DNA from: Hominimerdicola alba 8
GTDB taxonomy: Bacteria > Bacillota > Clostridia > Oscillospirales > Ruminococcaceae
Direction: 5' to 3'
Assembly: GCF_000178155.2 (NCBI RefSeq)
Contig: NZ_ADKM02000122.1
Coordinates: 124,001-188,000 of the forward strand
Length of the DNA stretch: 64,000 bases
The position numbers and the translations under genes were made by a program. Shown piece after piece: positions 34,047-41,886 of this stretch (position 1 is its first letter; every line of letters starts with the position of its first letter). The notes beneath the pieces were generated by a model. It searched no databases, had not been told where the DNA came from, and was given only the letters and a program-made list of their open reading frames with translations.

Positions 34047-35823
34047 TACACTGTCAATGATGGTGGAAGTCAGTAAGCCGTACAGAAAGAAAATGATCAT
34101 TATGATAGTCGCGGGATTTATATGCAGTGCCTGTGACTCGGTTTTCCCATTGTTCAACAGGTATGCCCTCGATCATTATGTTGCAGACAAAACGCTGGAT
34201 ACGCTGAAAAAGTTTATTTTTCTTTATGTCCTGCTGTTGGTGATTCAAGTGGCGGGTTCATATATCTCAGCCATTCTGTGCGGTATGATAGAAGTTTCGG
34301 TGAACCGTGACCTGCGAAACAGATCTTTCAGACATATTCAGAAACTTTCACTTTCATATTTCAACAGCAACAGTGTCGGCTCTATCCATTCAAGAATAAT
34401 GAGTGATACTTCAAAGATCGGAGAAACCGTTGCATGGCGATTGATGGATATTGTCTGGAGCGGCGCTTATCTGGTAAGTATACTGTTTAATATGCTTGTG
34501 ATCTCGCCATCGCTGTTTCTGGCAGTGTTTCTGCTTATTATTGCGGCAGCGGTTATCTCAATGGTTTTCCAGGGAAAACTTATCAAAATAAACAGGCTTA
34601 TCAGAGAGCAAAATTCTGTTATAACAGGCGACCTGAATGAGATGGTCACAGGTGTGCGTACTATAAAGACCATGACCATCGAGAAAAGGATGGAAAAGAA
34701 GTTCTTTGAAGACACAGAAAAAATGCGCAGTGTTTCTGTGCGTTCAGGCAGATTGTCAGCGCTGTTTTCATCGACTGTCAGCTTTGTAAGTGCACTGGCA
34801 CTGTCAGTAGTGCTGTGGAAGGGTGGAAGACTGACCATCGAAAATGCCATGCTTATTGGTAATCTGTCGGTGTTCATGTCTTATGCACTGGGCATGTTGG
34901 GACCTGTGCAGAGTATCGTCAACACACTCTCGCAGTTTATTGCAATAAGGGCGAACTGGGAGAGATACATAAAGCTGATGGAAGTCAGCCCGGATGTTTC
35001 GGATACACCCGAAGTCATTTCCAGATACGGCGACTCTTTTGCACCTAAACGTGAAAACTGGGAACCAATGAAGGGAGATATCTTCTTTGATAATGTATCT
35101 TTCAGATACCCAGATGGTGATACTGAAGTGCTTACGAACTTCACACTGGATATTCCGAAAGGCAGTATGGTGGCAATAGTCGGTGAAACAGGCGCAGGCA
35201 AGTCTACACTGGTAAATCTTGTTTGCCGATTTTATGAACCAACAAAGGGCAGAGTACTGCTGGACGGCAAAGACCTCCGTGAACGCTCGGTCATGTGGCT
35301 GCACAGTCATATCGGCTATGTTTTACAGACACCTCACCTGTTTTCGGGGACTATCCGCGAAAACCTCATGTACGGCAAACCTGATGCCACTGAAGAAGAG
35401 ATATATTCAGCACTGAAAGCTGTTTACGCTTTCGATATAGTTGAAGAACTTGAGGGCGGTCTTGACAGTATTGTAGGCGAGGGCGGAAACTCGCTTTCAA
35501 CAGGTCAGAAACAGTTGATATCTTTTGCAAGGGCGGTGCTTGCCGACCCTGATATCCTTATACTGGACGAAGCAACGGCATCTGTTGATACCATTACTGA
35601 GAAGAAGATACAGTCAGCTATAAAGACGCTGACTGCCAACAGAACGACCTTTGTTATAGCACACAGACTTTCCACAATTGTCGATGCAGACATGATAATC
35701 GCAGTCAACAACGGTAAGATAGCTGAGCAGGGAAGTCATGCTGAACTGATGGCAAAGAAAGGCTATTACTACAGCCTCTACACCCGCCAGCATGAAGATA
35801 TCGATCGCGTTCTTACCGACTGA
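34018..35823 (+). CDS. ABC exporter half-transporter, catalytic subunit
   Basis: The 601-residue partner has the same layout. Walker A is GETGAGKST (about 388-396), Walker B LILDEATASVD keeps the Glu, while the signature is LSTGQ and not LSGGQ. Pairing of its Walker motifs with the partner's intact LSGGQ yields one consensus ATP site, and the other site is degenerate, as in TM287/288 or BmrCD. ATG 34018 lies inside the previous gene; later ATGs at 34054-34057 are possible starts. A strong terminator follows. Confidence 0.9.
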   Translation: MNYNRAGRSDTLSMMVEVSKPYRKKMIIMIVAGFICSACDSVFPLFNRYALDHYVADKTLDTLKKFIFLYVLLLVIQVAGSYISAILCGMIEVSVNRDLRNRSFRHIQKLSLSYFNSNSVGSIHSRIMSDTSKIGETVAWRLMDIVWSGAYLVSILFNMLVISPSLFLAVFLLIIAAAVISMVFQGKLIKINRLIREQNSVITGDLNEMVTGVRTIKTMTIEKRMEKKFFEDTEKMRSVSVRSGRLSALFSSTVSFVSALALSVVLWKGGRLTIENAMLIGNLSVFMSYALGMLGPVQSIVNTLSQFIAIRANWERYIKLMEVSPDVSDTPEVISRYGDSFAPKRENWEPMKGDIFFDNVSFRYPDGDTEVLTNFTLDIPKGSMVAIVGETGAGKSTLVNLVCRFYEPTKGRVLLDGKDLRERSVMWLHSHIGYVLQTPHLFSGTIRENLMYGKPDATEEEIYSALKAVYAFDIVEELEGGLDSIVGEGGNSLSTGQKQLISFARAVLADPDILILDEATASVDTITEKKIQSAIKTLTANRTTFVIAHRLSTIVDADMIIAVNNGKIAEQGSHAELMAKKGYYYSLYTRQHEDIDRVLTD

Positions 35824-35834
35824 TATTAAAGTGA

Positions 35835-35875
35835 AAAAGACCAGGCAGAGATCAGAATCTCATGCTTGGTCTTTT
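35835..35875 (+). terminator. intrinsic terminator after the ABC exporter
   Basis: AAAAGACCA (35835-35843) pairs with TGGTCTTTT (35867-35875) with additional inner pairing (GCAGAGAT with ATCTCATGC), ending in T's. The A/T symmetry means it could work in both directions and could also stop minus-strand transcription from the next gene. Confidence 0.85.
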
Positions 35876-35942
35876 TGTCATCTGTACCAGCTTACGACGC
35901 TTGAGTAAATGTTCGCATCCGACTTACGCTTACACTGATATA

Positions 35943-36572
35943 TCACGGATATTTACATTCTATAACACAATCAGGAAAACGTTCTTTAAGATAATTGAGG
36001 ACTTCATCACTTGGTTTTACACAGAAGCTGACATATTCCAGCTGTGTAAAGTTCTTGTAATTATCCACATTACAATAATCAGCATATATTTCATCGCCTG
36101 ATAATGCTGAACTGACATCTACGCCGCTTTCATAGATATGGATATCGTCCAGCGTCAGATATTCTAAATCAGAGTGTGCGCGGCTTATATCAGCAACAGA
36201 AATTAGAAGTCGGGTATGGTTTCTTGCACAATAAACGTCGCTGTCTGACATATAAAATACAACTTTAGCAGCATCTTTTATGATGAGAGCAACATCGTAG
36301 TTCCGGTATTTCTCATCATTGGCGACTATTTGTTTGCAATTAGTGTAGATGTTATTTATAGTATCGAACAGGTGGTCGTTGCCTGTTGAATGCTCAAAAG
36401 TGATCTCAATGGTATGATCTTTATTATCTATTTTGGCACTGTCAAAGTCAATTTCGAAAATATAACTGATATTACCAATAAATATCTTTCGCTCCAGTGA
36501 GTTATATCTTATAAAGAAAAAAGCTGTAAATGCTGACAGTATAACTGCCAGTACCTTCAATTTCTTTTTCAT
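35943..36572 (-). CDS. membrane-anchored protein of unknown function
   Basis: The 209-residue product has an N-terminal basic tail and one hydrophobic helix (LKVLAVILSAFTAFFFI), then a soluble domain presumably outside the cell. I do not recognise the family. The C-terminus has a leucine-rich-repeat-like rhythm (LEYLTLDDIHIYES, NFTQLEYVSFCVKP) somewhat like the C-terminal half of the protein at 37879-38886. TAGGAG precedes ATG 36572. It is the left edge of the AT-rich accessory block and is transcribed against its neighbours. Confidence 0.65.
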   Translation of the reverse strand: MKKKLKVLAVILSAFTAFFFIRYNSLERKIFIGNISYIFEIDFDSAKIDNKDHTIEITFEHSTGNDHLFDTINNIYTNCKQIVANDEKYRNYDVALIIKDAAKVVFYMSDSDVYCARNHTRLLISVADISRAHSDLEYLTLDDIHIYESGVDVSSALSGDEIYADYCNVDNYKNFTQLEYVSFCVKPSDEVLNYLKERFPDCVIECKYP

Positions 36573-36733
36573 TTTGCGCTCCTATTTCTTTCGGATATAC
36601 GGTTAATGTCAGCTGTACCAGCTACCTAAAAATTCACCGATAAATACTATATTTTCTTTTTATTGGGGTCATTTAGATCATATCGTGAGTTTTTGATCTT
36701 TATTTTTGTATCCCAACCTGTGATGTGTCATTG

Positions 36734-37210
36734 TCATTTACTATTATCAAACATTGAATCTGACTGCAATTTCTCAAGATACTCTTTCAAATAACAACTT
36801 GCATCTTCGTCTTCTTCAATTACACCGTTTAAATATTCGTACATATCGGCATCGTCTTCAGAATATGTTCCTAAAGTAATGATCCTGTTGTATTTTTGGA
36901 TCCTACATATTTTCATATTGCTGAGTTCATAAACAGTTACGTTTTGAGTGTTACACAAAAGAATAATATCATCATCAGGTGTATAATCATGCACCGCAAC
37001 ATCAAAACAACATTTTTGATTTATTAGTCTTGTTTTATGAAACAAAGTTGTATCGGTTGAGATAATAAATTCATCTCCGACTTCTGCTATAACTGTTCGT
37101 GTATTCTCTTCCTCAATCTTTTCACGGTGATAGTTGATAAGGTAACTGATAAAGCCCGAATTTACGCTGAAATGTTCCTTGACAGTCAAACTGAAAAGTG
37201 CTATAATCAA
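36734..37210 (-). CDS. orphan reading frame without convincing start, possibly truncated
   Basis: The frame encodes up to 158 residues of unknown family with acidic C-terminal half (YSEDDADMYEYLNGVIEEDED). The only starts are TTG at 37210 or a TTG nearby; neither has a ribosome site. The frame stays open upstream to a TAA near 37285, but that part lies under a strong plus-strand promoter and leader. The likely reading is a gene whose 5' end was lost or replaced by recombination. It could also be a shadow, but no plus-strand gene competes over most of its length. Confidence 0.4.
   Translation of the reverse strand: MIIALFSLTVKEHFSVNSGFISYLINYHREKIEEENTRTVIAEVGDEFIISTDTTLFHKTRLINQKCCFDVAVHDYTPDDDIILLCNTQNVTVYELSNMKICRIQKYNRIITLGTYSEDDADMYEYLNGVIEEDEDASCYLKEYLEKLQSDSMFDNSK
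37179..37207 (+). promoter_or_regulatory. near-perfect consensus promoter of the accessory gene run
   Basis: TTGACA (37179-37184), 17 bases, TATAAT (37202-37207), with TGC extension. It is the best promoter match on the plus strand of this window. It lies inside the 5' part of the minus-strand frame 36734-37210 and would drive the immunity-like genes downstream. Confidence 0.85.
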
Positions 37211-37212
37211 GG

Positions 37213-37297
37213 GGAGCGGAAGGCAGCCGTTCCTGCCGAATCCATATCCTACAGAAAGAATGAGAGTTATGTTGAATGTAAAGCCTTATTACGCTCC
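37213..37297 (+). other. foldable 5' leader with closing helix and peptide frame
   Basis: Starting at the expected transcription start, GGAGCG (37213-37218) can pair with CGCTCC (37292-37297). Inside, GGCAG (37222-37226) pairs with CTGCC (37233-37237). A frame beginning ATG 37258 encodes MRVMLNVKPYYAPQNNY and stops at 37311; the same frame is open upstream to 37146. This may be a structured regulatory leader, or the stub of a deleted N-terminal coding region that kept its promoter. I know no RNA class that it matches. Confidence 0.4.
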
Positions 37298-37343
37298 GCA
37301 GAATAATTATTGATAGAAAAAATGATATGAAAGGTTAACGTCT

Positions 37344-37856
37344 ATGTATTACGGAAAATCAAGGGGACAAAGGAGAAAATTTAAAAGACTATTGGAAAAT
37401 ATTGCTGAGATAGAGCCATATCAAGATATTGACGAAATAAATGAATGGGGATTTGAACATTTTCATGTGCCCGGCTCTGTATGGTTGGATATGCCAAAAA
37501 CTTCGTCGAAGATAAAAACATTGTTTTGTAAAGCGTGGATAAGAAAAACAGAAGAAATACTCAAGGCAAAACCTGATGGATTGAAATTCTGCAAGGTTGT
37601 TTGCTTTTTATGTATTCCTGATCTATTTTGTTCCCAGATCATCATTTTTTATGGTCGGAAGTATTACGATTCTTTTTGGGATCGGCATAATGAATATCAG
37701 GATTGGTCGAGAATTACTAATGGTTCGTCACTTGCCAAAGAAAGAAATATTCATACAGATCTAAAAGAAGCAGGATTTAAAGAGACGATCCATGATGAGG
37801 ATGAAACATATAATTCTTATCTTTGGTTTTATGGTGAATTGAGCGACAATATATAG
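37344..37856 (+). CDS. DUF3916-like protein
   Basis: The 170-residue protein has a basic start (YYGKSRGQRRKFKRLLENI), then FEHFHVPGSVWLD, KIKTLFCKAWIRKTEEILKAKP, and LCIPDLFCSQIIIFYGRKYYDSFWDR. This order of motifs (His-rich strand, KP, then SQIIVF-like strand with a YF..F..R) matches what I recall as DUF3916. Function unknown; such proteins occur among toxin-immunity genes. AT-rich codon use unlike the housekeeping genes. First gene after the consensus promoter; RBS AAAGG is moderate. Confidence 0.65.
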   Translation: MYYGKSRGQRRKFKRLLENIAEIEPYQDIDEINEWGFEHFHVPGSVWLDMPKTSSKIKTLFCKAWIRKTEEILKAKPDGLKFCKVVCFLCIPDLFCSQIIIFYGRKYYDSFWDRHNEYQDWSRITNGSSLAKERNIHTDLKEAGFKETIHDEDETYNSYLWFYGELSDNI

Positions 37857-37878
37857 CAGCAGTGAGAGGTATGAAAAT

Positions 37879-38886
37879 ATGAATTGTATAGATGTGTTAG
37901 ATAACGCAGTAAGTATAAATGGACGGGTTCTGGAATTTCCGATGTCTTATGATGAAATAAAGGAACTGTTAGGAGAGGCGAGGATAGTTACAGATGGAGA
38001 TGATGAAGCAGTTCATATAACTTACTATTATGATGAGCTAGGAATGGAATTTGAGGGGTCTCCGTCATATCTGAGTAATCTCAAAAGAAAGAAGGCTTAT
38101 AAGGATAATGACCATAATATTGTTGGATTAACACTGTATGTGACCGGAGATAATGTATATGATTTTAAGAATGGAAAAAGTGAAAAGAATTACGTTGGAA
38201 ATCTGACTGTTTTGGGAAAACAGATAGATAAAGAAGAAACATGGAAAAGTATATTGGGATATGGATATCAACCGCTTCTTGATCCCGGCAGTAAGGAGGA
38301 AAGAAATATTCAGGTTTCGACAACAATTTATACTGAAGATCAAGGTGCGTTTTATGATGGGGAGCGTCTTTTAAAAGACGTGATTATTACCTTTGAACCT
38401 GAGAGACCCAAATGTGAAGTGGATTATGATATTAAGAGCCCAATTGAAAAGTGCCTGGTGTTTGATACCTTTAATTTTAAATTGGCAGTTATAAATGAAT
38501 TGATGTACAACCAAGAAGTTTTGAAACCATATTTTGATATTTATGATTATATGGCATATAAGAAGGCGCATTGGAATCTCGAAACAGATAAAAATATAAG
38601 AGCCGCGGTAAAATACTTTAAGGAACTGCCGATCCCGTCAAGGCTTGCAGATCATGTGACTGAAATAAATATGGATGGTTCAGACGAAATATATATGAAC
38701 ATTGCACCGGAATGGGATGGCAGAGATGAAAGATTTGATTTTAACAGTCTTTCTGAGGCTGAGCTTAAGCAATTTAAAAATTTGAAAAAGATACTTATAT
38801 TTGGCAATGAAAAGGATGCGGCAAAATTACGAAAGATCTGCGATCCGTTAGGGATCATTGTCGAGCCGTTGTCTGCCATTGAGTAG
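37879..38886 (+). CDS. two-domain DUF protein (DUF7738/DUF6892-like)
   Basis: The 335-residue protein has an N-terminal domain (about 1-175: FPMSYDEIKELLGEARI, ITYYYDELGMEF, NLKRKKAYKDNDHNIVGL, ITFEPERP) and a C-terminal domain (about 195-335: FKLAVINELMYNQEVLKPYF, EIYMNIAPEWDGRDERFDF, LKKILIFGN). From memory these correspond to DUF7738 and DUF6892, which appear in immunity or accessory proteins next to polymorphic toxins; I am not certain of the numbers. No signal peptide, so cytosolic. Starts 22 bases after the DUF3916 gene. Confidence 0.65.
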   Translation: MNCIDVLDNAVSINGRVLEFPMSYDEIKELLGEARIVTDGDDEAVHITYYYDELGMEFEGSPSYLSNLKRKKAYKDNDHNIVGLTLYVTGDNVYDFKNGKSEKNYVGNLTVLGKQIDKEETWKSILGYGYQPLLDPGSKEERNIQVSTTIYTEDQGAFYDGERLLKDVIITFEPERPKCEVDYDIKSPIEKCLVFDTFNFKLAVINELMYNQEVLKPYFDIYDYMAYKKAHWNLETDKNIRAAVKYFKELPIPSRLADHVTEINMDGSDEIYMNIAPEWDGRDERFDFNSLSEAELKQFKNLKKILIFGNEKDAAKLRKICDPLGIIVEPLSAIE

Positions 38887-38927
38887 AATGAAGTCTATTC
38901 CGGGATAATTAACTAAGGAGAACGGAA

Positions 38928-39317
38928 ATGTATGAAAAACTAAAGGAACTTGAAGTAGAATTGGAGGGTGAGGAATACACCAACGGTGGAATTAGCTTTT
39001 ATTTTGGATGCGATCTTATTCCAACAACCGAATCGATAAAGGAAATCCTCATTAAGAATAAAGTATTAGGAAAAGATGATAATGTTGAGTTAGTGAATAT
39101 TGAGGACTGTGTATCAGATTTTGAGTCAATAAGTGGTGAATGGCATTTCAGCGAGCAGATGAAGAAAAGATTTCTGGACATTCTCGAAAAAGCAGATGCG
39201 TATTACGGTATTACAGCAGATGGATCATATGCATCTTGGGGATATTCGTGGAGTACTTGCAGAGTTATTAAAAAGGACGATCAACTTGTGCTTTTGGAAT
39301 TCTATATAACTGATTAA
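38928..39317 (+). CDS. acidic protein of unknown function
   Basis: The 129-residue acidic cytosolic protein begins MYEKLKELEVELEGEEYTNGG and contains SGEWHFSEQMKKRFLDIL, then SYASWGYSWSTC. Not recognised. AAGGAGA precedes ATG 38928. Small size, acidity and place in the run suggest another immunity-type protein; that is inference. Its TAA overlaps the ATG of a broken frame. Confidence 0.62.
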   Translation: MYEKLKELEVELEGEEYTNGGISFYFGCDLIPTTESIKEILIKNKVLGKDDNVELVNIEDCVSDFESISGEWHFSEQMKKRFLDILEKADAYYGITADGSYASWGYSWSTCRVIKKDDQLVLLEFYITD

Positions 39318-39478
39318 TGGAGTCGCAGTCGTTGTTATAGAATCCTGATTTTGATGTGTTTGAGAATTCGGATCACATTATAGAATTGGTTGCAGAGAGA
39401 AGAAACTGGAGCAAAGTACCTATTATTGAGGAAAGGTGCAGCAATGCAGATGTTATATTAAGGAAAATCGGAAGATAA
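39317..39478 (+). pseudogene. short broken gene remnant with in-frame TAG
   Basis: A 54-codon frame starting ATG 39317 (overlapping the previous stop) is interrupted by TAG at 39338-39340, then continues NPDFDVFENSDHIIELVAERR to TAA 39476-39478. The part after the stop has normal protein composition. A decayed or truncated cassette member is likely; read-through cannot be excluded. Confidence 0.4.
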
Positions 39479-39517
39479 CGATGGGTTAAACAAATCGTGG
39501 CATATAAGGAGGTCAAA

Positions 39518-41026
39518 ATGAAGAAACAGATCCCAAGTGAGGAAGAATTAAAGAAATACAGTCATAAGAAGATGACGCTGCCTTTGATGGAACACGCTTC
39601 TGATGATGTGAAGGAAGCTGTGTGGAAGCTCGTCAAAAGGTTATCGACTTATGCACGCACACCGGGTACGGTGGCAGATTATAAGAAAATGGCAGTGTTC
39701 GCCGAAAATGATGCGATCGTCGATGTTGTCCTGGACACACTAAAGGATATGAAATATCCTTTTAAAAACACGGACTTTATACCGGATAGCTCGGGTTATT
39801 ATTATTTGATCGCACTGATATCACAAAGTATGCATAGAAGAGATGAAACGATAAAGCTCTTTAATGAACTTGTTGACTATGCGATAGATATCAAATCAGA
39901 CAGTGCGCTTCCGCTTGCGAGAAATATGGATGTTTTGTCGAAGGAATATCCGGATCTGGCGGATCTGTTTGAAAAAGCAAGAATCATCTATAAAATTGAT
40001 GCAATAGACAGCATTAAGACATGGGTGCCGATAAAGATAAACAGGATTTACCGGGGTTATATAAGTGCGGATAGAGTAGAAGCAGAATATATAAATGTTG
40101 AAAACCCTCAGGACGGTAAGGTGTTTGTCGAAGTGGATGAAAAAGAGTATGTCGTCAGGGTAGTGGAAAAGGGGAAAGATATTTTCACGAAAAAATTCAA
40201 GCACTACAGCTATGACATGATCGTGTATGCGGTAGTCAGGGATGTTTTGCTTAAGAAGCATATGGAGGAAATGCAGATCGACGATATGACCGATGCAGGA
40301 GTAGTCGAAGCCATGAGAAACGATCTTAAGCAATTGTACAGTGAGAACGAGATTTCGGCAAATAATAAGGAATTTGATTATATTATGGACGGGCATGAAA
40401 CATACAATAATACTGCTTTGCCTCAGGATGTCCGGGACTATCTGGAAGAAATCTATAATGATCCAGACCTGAAGGATGCATTTTACTTCGATTGTGATAT
40501 AGAAATCTATGACGAGGCAGGGGTGAAGGATATGGAGGAAGATACATCCTGGTTTGATGATATGATGGGACCCGGTGAATGCAGTTATAAGAATATTAAG
40601 CCTTTTGCCCGTGATGGTGTGGGTGGATTATGGGCAGTACTGGATGATGAAAAGATCGGATATATCGGTACAGAGGGGGAATGCGGGATCATAGCCCGAA
40701 ATATAAATGAGTTTATGAATATATTAGCGGTATACAGAGGATATATAGATGATCTATGTGGTGTCGATATATTAAGATCCGAGGAAGCTTTTTTGAAGGT
40801 GTTTAAAGAGGAACGTGATTCGGATTACAACAAGGAATTTAACGGATTCATAAGGAAGCATCATTTTACGAAAAATCCAAAGAGATTATATGAGTATCTG
40901 ATAAAAGGAGTCACGATGAAACCGTTCTTTCAGGTTACTGCTACTGACGATGAATATGTTGATTCCCGTTCAATACTTGGAGGGGGTGACGGACAGGAGA
41001 TGCTGGAGTCGCTTATAAAGTTGTAA
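39518..41026 (+). CDS. large SUKH (SMI1/KNR4)-like protein
   Basis: The 502-residue protein has a helical, HEAT-like N-terminal region (about 20-160), a middle beta-rich segment (about 170-240) and a C-terminal region (about 350-415) with FARDGVGGLWAVLDD, KIGYIGTEGECGIIA and NINEFMNILAVY. That pattern is typical of SUKH-fold immunity proteins (GG.W.... .IGY.. .. G..I..SF..FL). The start is ATG 39518 after AAGGAGG; GTG 39497 is an upstream alternative. Length is well above simple SUKH proteins (about 150). Confidence 0.65.
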   Translation: MKKQIPSEEELKKYSHKKMTLPLMEHASDDVKEAVWKLVKRLSTYARTPGTVADYKKMAVFAENDAIVDVVLDTLKDMKYPFKNTDFIPDSSGYYYLIALISQSMHRRDETIKLFNELVDYAIDIKSDSALPLARNMDVLSKEYPDLADLFEKARIIYKIDAIDSIKTWVPIKINRIYRGYISADRVEAEYINVENPQDGKVFVEVDEKEYVVRVVEKGKDIFTKKFKHYSYDMIVYAVVRDVLLKKHMEEMQIDDMTDAGVVEAMRNDLKQLYSENEISANNKEFDYIMDGHETYNNTALPQDVRDYLEEIYNDPDLKDAFYFDCDIEIYDEAGVKDMEEDTSWFDDMMGPGECSYKNIKPFARDGVGGLWAVLDDEKIGYIGTEGECGIIARNINEFMNILAVYRGYIDDLCGVDILRSEEAFLKVFKEERDSDYNKEFNGFIRKHHFTKNPKRLYEYLIKGVTMKPFFQVTATDDEYVDSRSILGGGDGQEMLESLIKL

Positions 41027-41059
41027 TATCAACAATTAAATTTAACGAAAATGAGAGGA

Positions 41060-41077
41060 CTACTGCATATGCAGTAG
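41060..41077. repeat. perfect 18-base palindrome
   Basis: CTACTGCATATGCAGTAG is self-complementary, and half of it (ATATGCAGTA) is repeated directly at once downstream. It lies 34 bases after the SUKH gene stop. No T-run. Could be a protein-binding site or remnant of a mobile element end. Confidence 0.55.
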
Positions 41078-41195
41078 AATATGCAGTAAACTCTTTGGTT
41101 TTCTTTAAAAAAGAAAGCCGAAAGAGCAATAAAACAAATGACGGTTTTAATGTGGTCAAACTTAGGGATAATAGTTCATCTGATTGCACATAATA

Positions 41196-41434
41196 ATGCT
41201 GCTTGCTAGACTCGCAGAAGGCAAAACAACCGATACAGATATGATTGTCGAAAATATCAGAAAAAACGTCGATGAATTGAAAAATTACACCGAAGATGAC
41301 AACAAAAAAAGCATGTATCCTGACAGTATCCAAAAAAGTACAGACTCAAAGATATAAAACTCATCGCTGAGATGATAACAGCCTACGGATATAACCTACC
41401 TTAAGAAGTGTATCATATCCTCGACATCAAATAA
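41196..41434 (+). pseudogene. frameshifted gene fragment
   Basis: ATG 41196 opens a frame (LARLAEGKTTDTDMIVENIR...) that stops at 41355-41357. Near the A-run at 41332-41337 a +2 frame takes over: KYRLKDIKLIAEMITAYGYN, stop at 41402, then EVYHILDIK to 41434. Joined, this reads as a continuous C-terminal protein segment, so the gene has a frameshift and a nonsense change. Family not recognised. It fills most of the 560-base space between the SUKH gene and the next frame; the rest holds the palindrome and a terminator. Confidence 0.45.
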
Positions 41435-41548
41435 GCATATTTTAAGAATTCCAATGATGATCAGCATATTCCACTGAAACAAAATAACAAGAAAACGAAA
41501 AAACGCTTCTCTGTTTTATTAGCTTTATATCTTTTCACCTCTAAACAT

Positions 41549-41578
41549 AAAGGCGATGTGCAGAAACACATCGCCTTT
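41549..41578. terminator. strong hairpin, probable terminator
   Basis: AAAGGCGATGTG (41549-41560) pairs perfectly with CACATCGCCTTT (41567-41578) around CAGAAA. GTTTAATTT follows on the plus strand. It lies between the plus-strand accessory block and minus-strand reading from trpA, and could stop transcription from either side. Confidence 0.75.
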
Positions 41579-41585
41579 GTTTAAT

Positions 41586-41858
41586 TTATCTTACAGAACA
41601 GTTTCCAAACCCAGTAATTGATACTGACTCAGAACCCTTACTAGCTTTAGCGCTAATCCTGTATACATTAGTACCACAGTACATACTCATACTATTTCTC
41701 GGTCCATTATAACCTCCGGTCCAAAGGACTTGTCCTCGGCTTCCATAAAACCTAAGATAGGTAGTAATAAAACTATTTCCTCCAATGCCAGAAAAAGTCA
41801 CGCCAACGATGATTGTAGAAATAGATATAATCATCAATAAGTTGTTTCGCTTCAGCAA
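41586..41858 (-). CDS. small hydrophobic-start frame, probably hybrid
   Basis: The 90-residue frame has a hydrophobic start (NNLLMIISISTIIVGVTFSG) and a polar C-terminus with two Cys (MYCGTN and GNCSVR) and Gly/Tyr/Trp content typical of a secreted domain. Its 5' third overlaps, in another frame, the IS3 transposase stub, and no ribosome site precedes TTG 41858 or the ATG at 41834. The likely reading is the 3' end of a secreted protein gene fused by chance to the IS remnant. Expression is doubtful. Confidence 0.35.
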   Translation of the reverse strand: MLKRNNLLMIISISTIIVGVTFSGIGGNSFITTYLRFYGSRGQVLWTGGYNGPRNSMSMYCGTNVYRISAKASKGSESVSITGFGNCSVR

Positions 41859-41886
41859 ATGTCTTGATCTTAGGGAGGCTTTTTTG
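41773..41886 (-). pseudogene. C-terminal stub of an IS3-family transposase
   Basis: In the frame ending with TAG 41773-41775, about 25 codons read KSLPKIKTFAEAKQLIDDY then IYFYNH, the end of the DDE transposase of IS3/IS150-type elements, which normally continues with ERIQLK. After FYNH the frame turns into unrelated residues, marking a break. A TGA at 41887-41889 closes the other side. No complete IS end is visible. It lies directly downstream of trpA. Confidence 0.65.

Noticed and set aside
37211-37240. GGAAGGCAGC, similar to the conserved loop of SRP RNA
   Set aside because: The rest of domain IV (symmetrical loop and GGAA tetraloop pairing) cannot be formed from the flanks, so it is not an SRP RNA gene.
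37213-37297. THF-riboswitch-like closing helix GGAG...CTCC
   Set aside because: None of the other conserved THF aptamer bases are readable inside, and the downstream genes are not folate-related.
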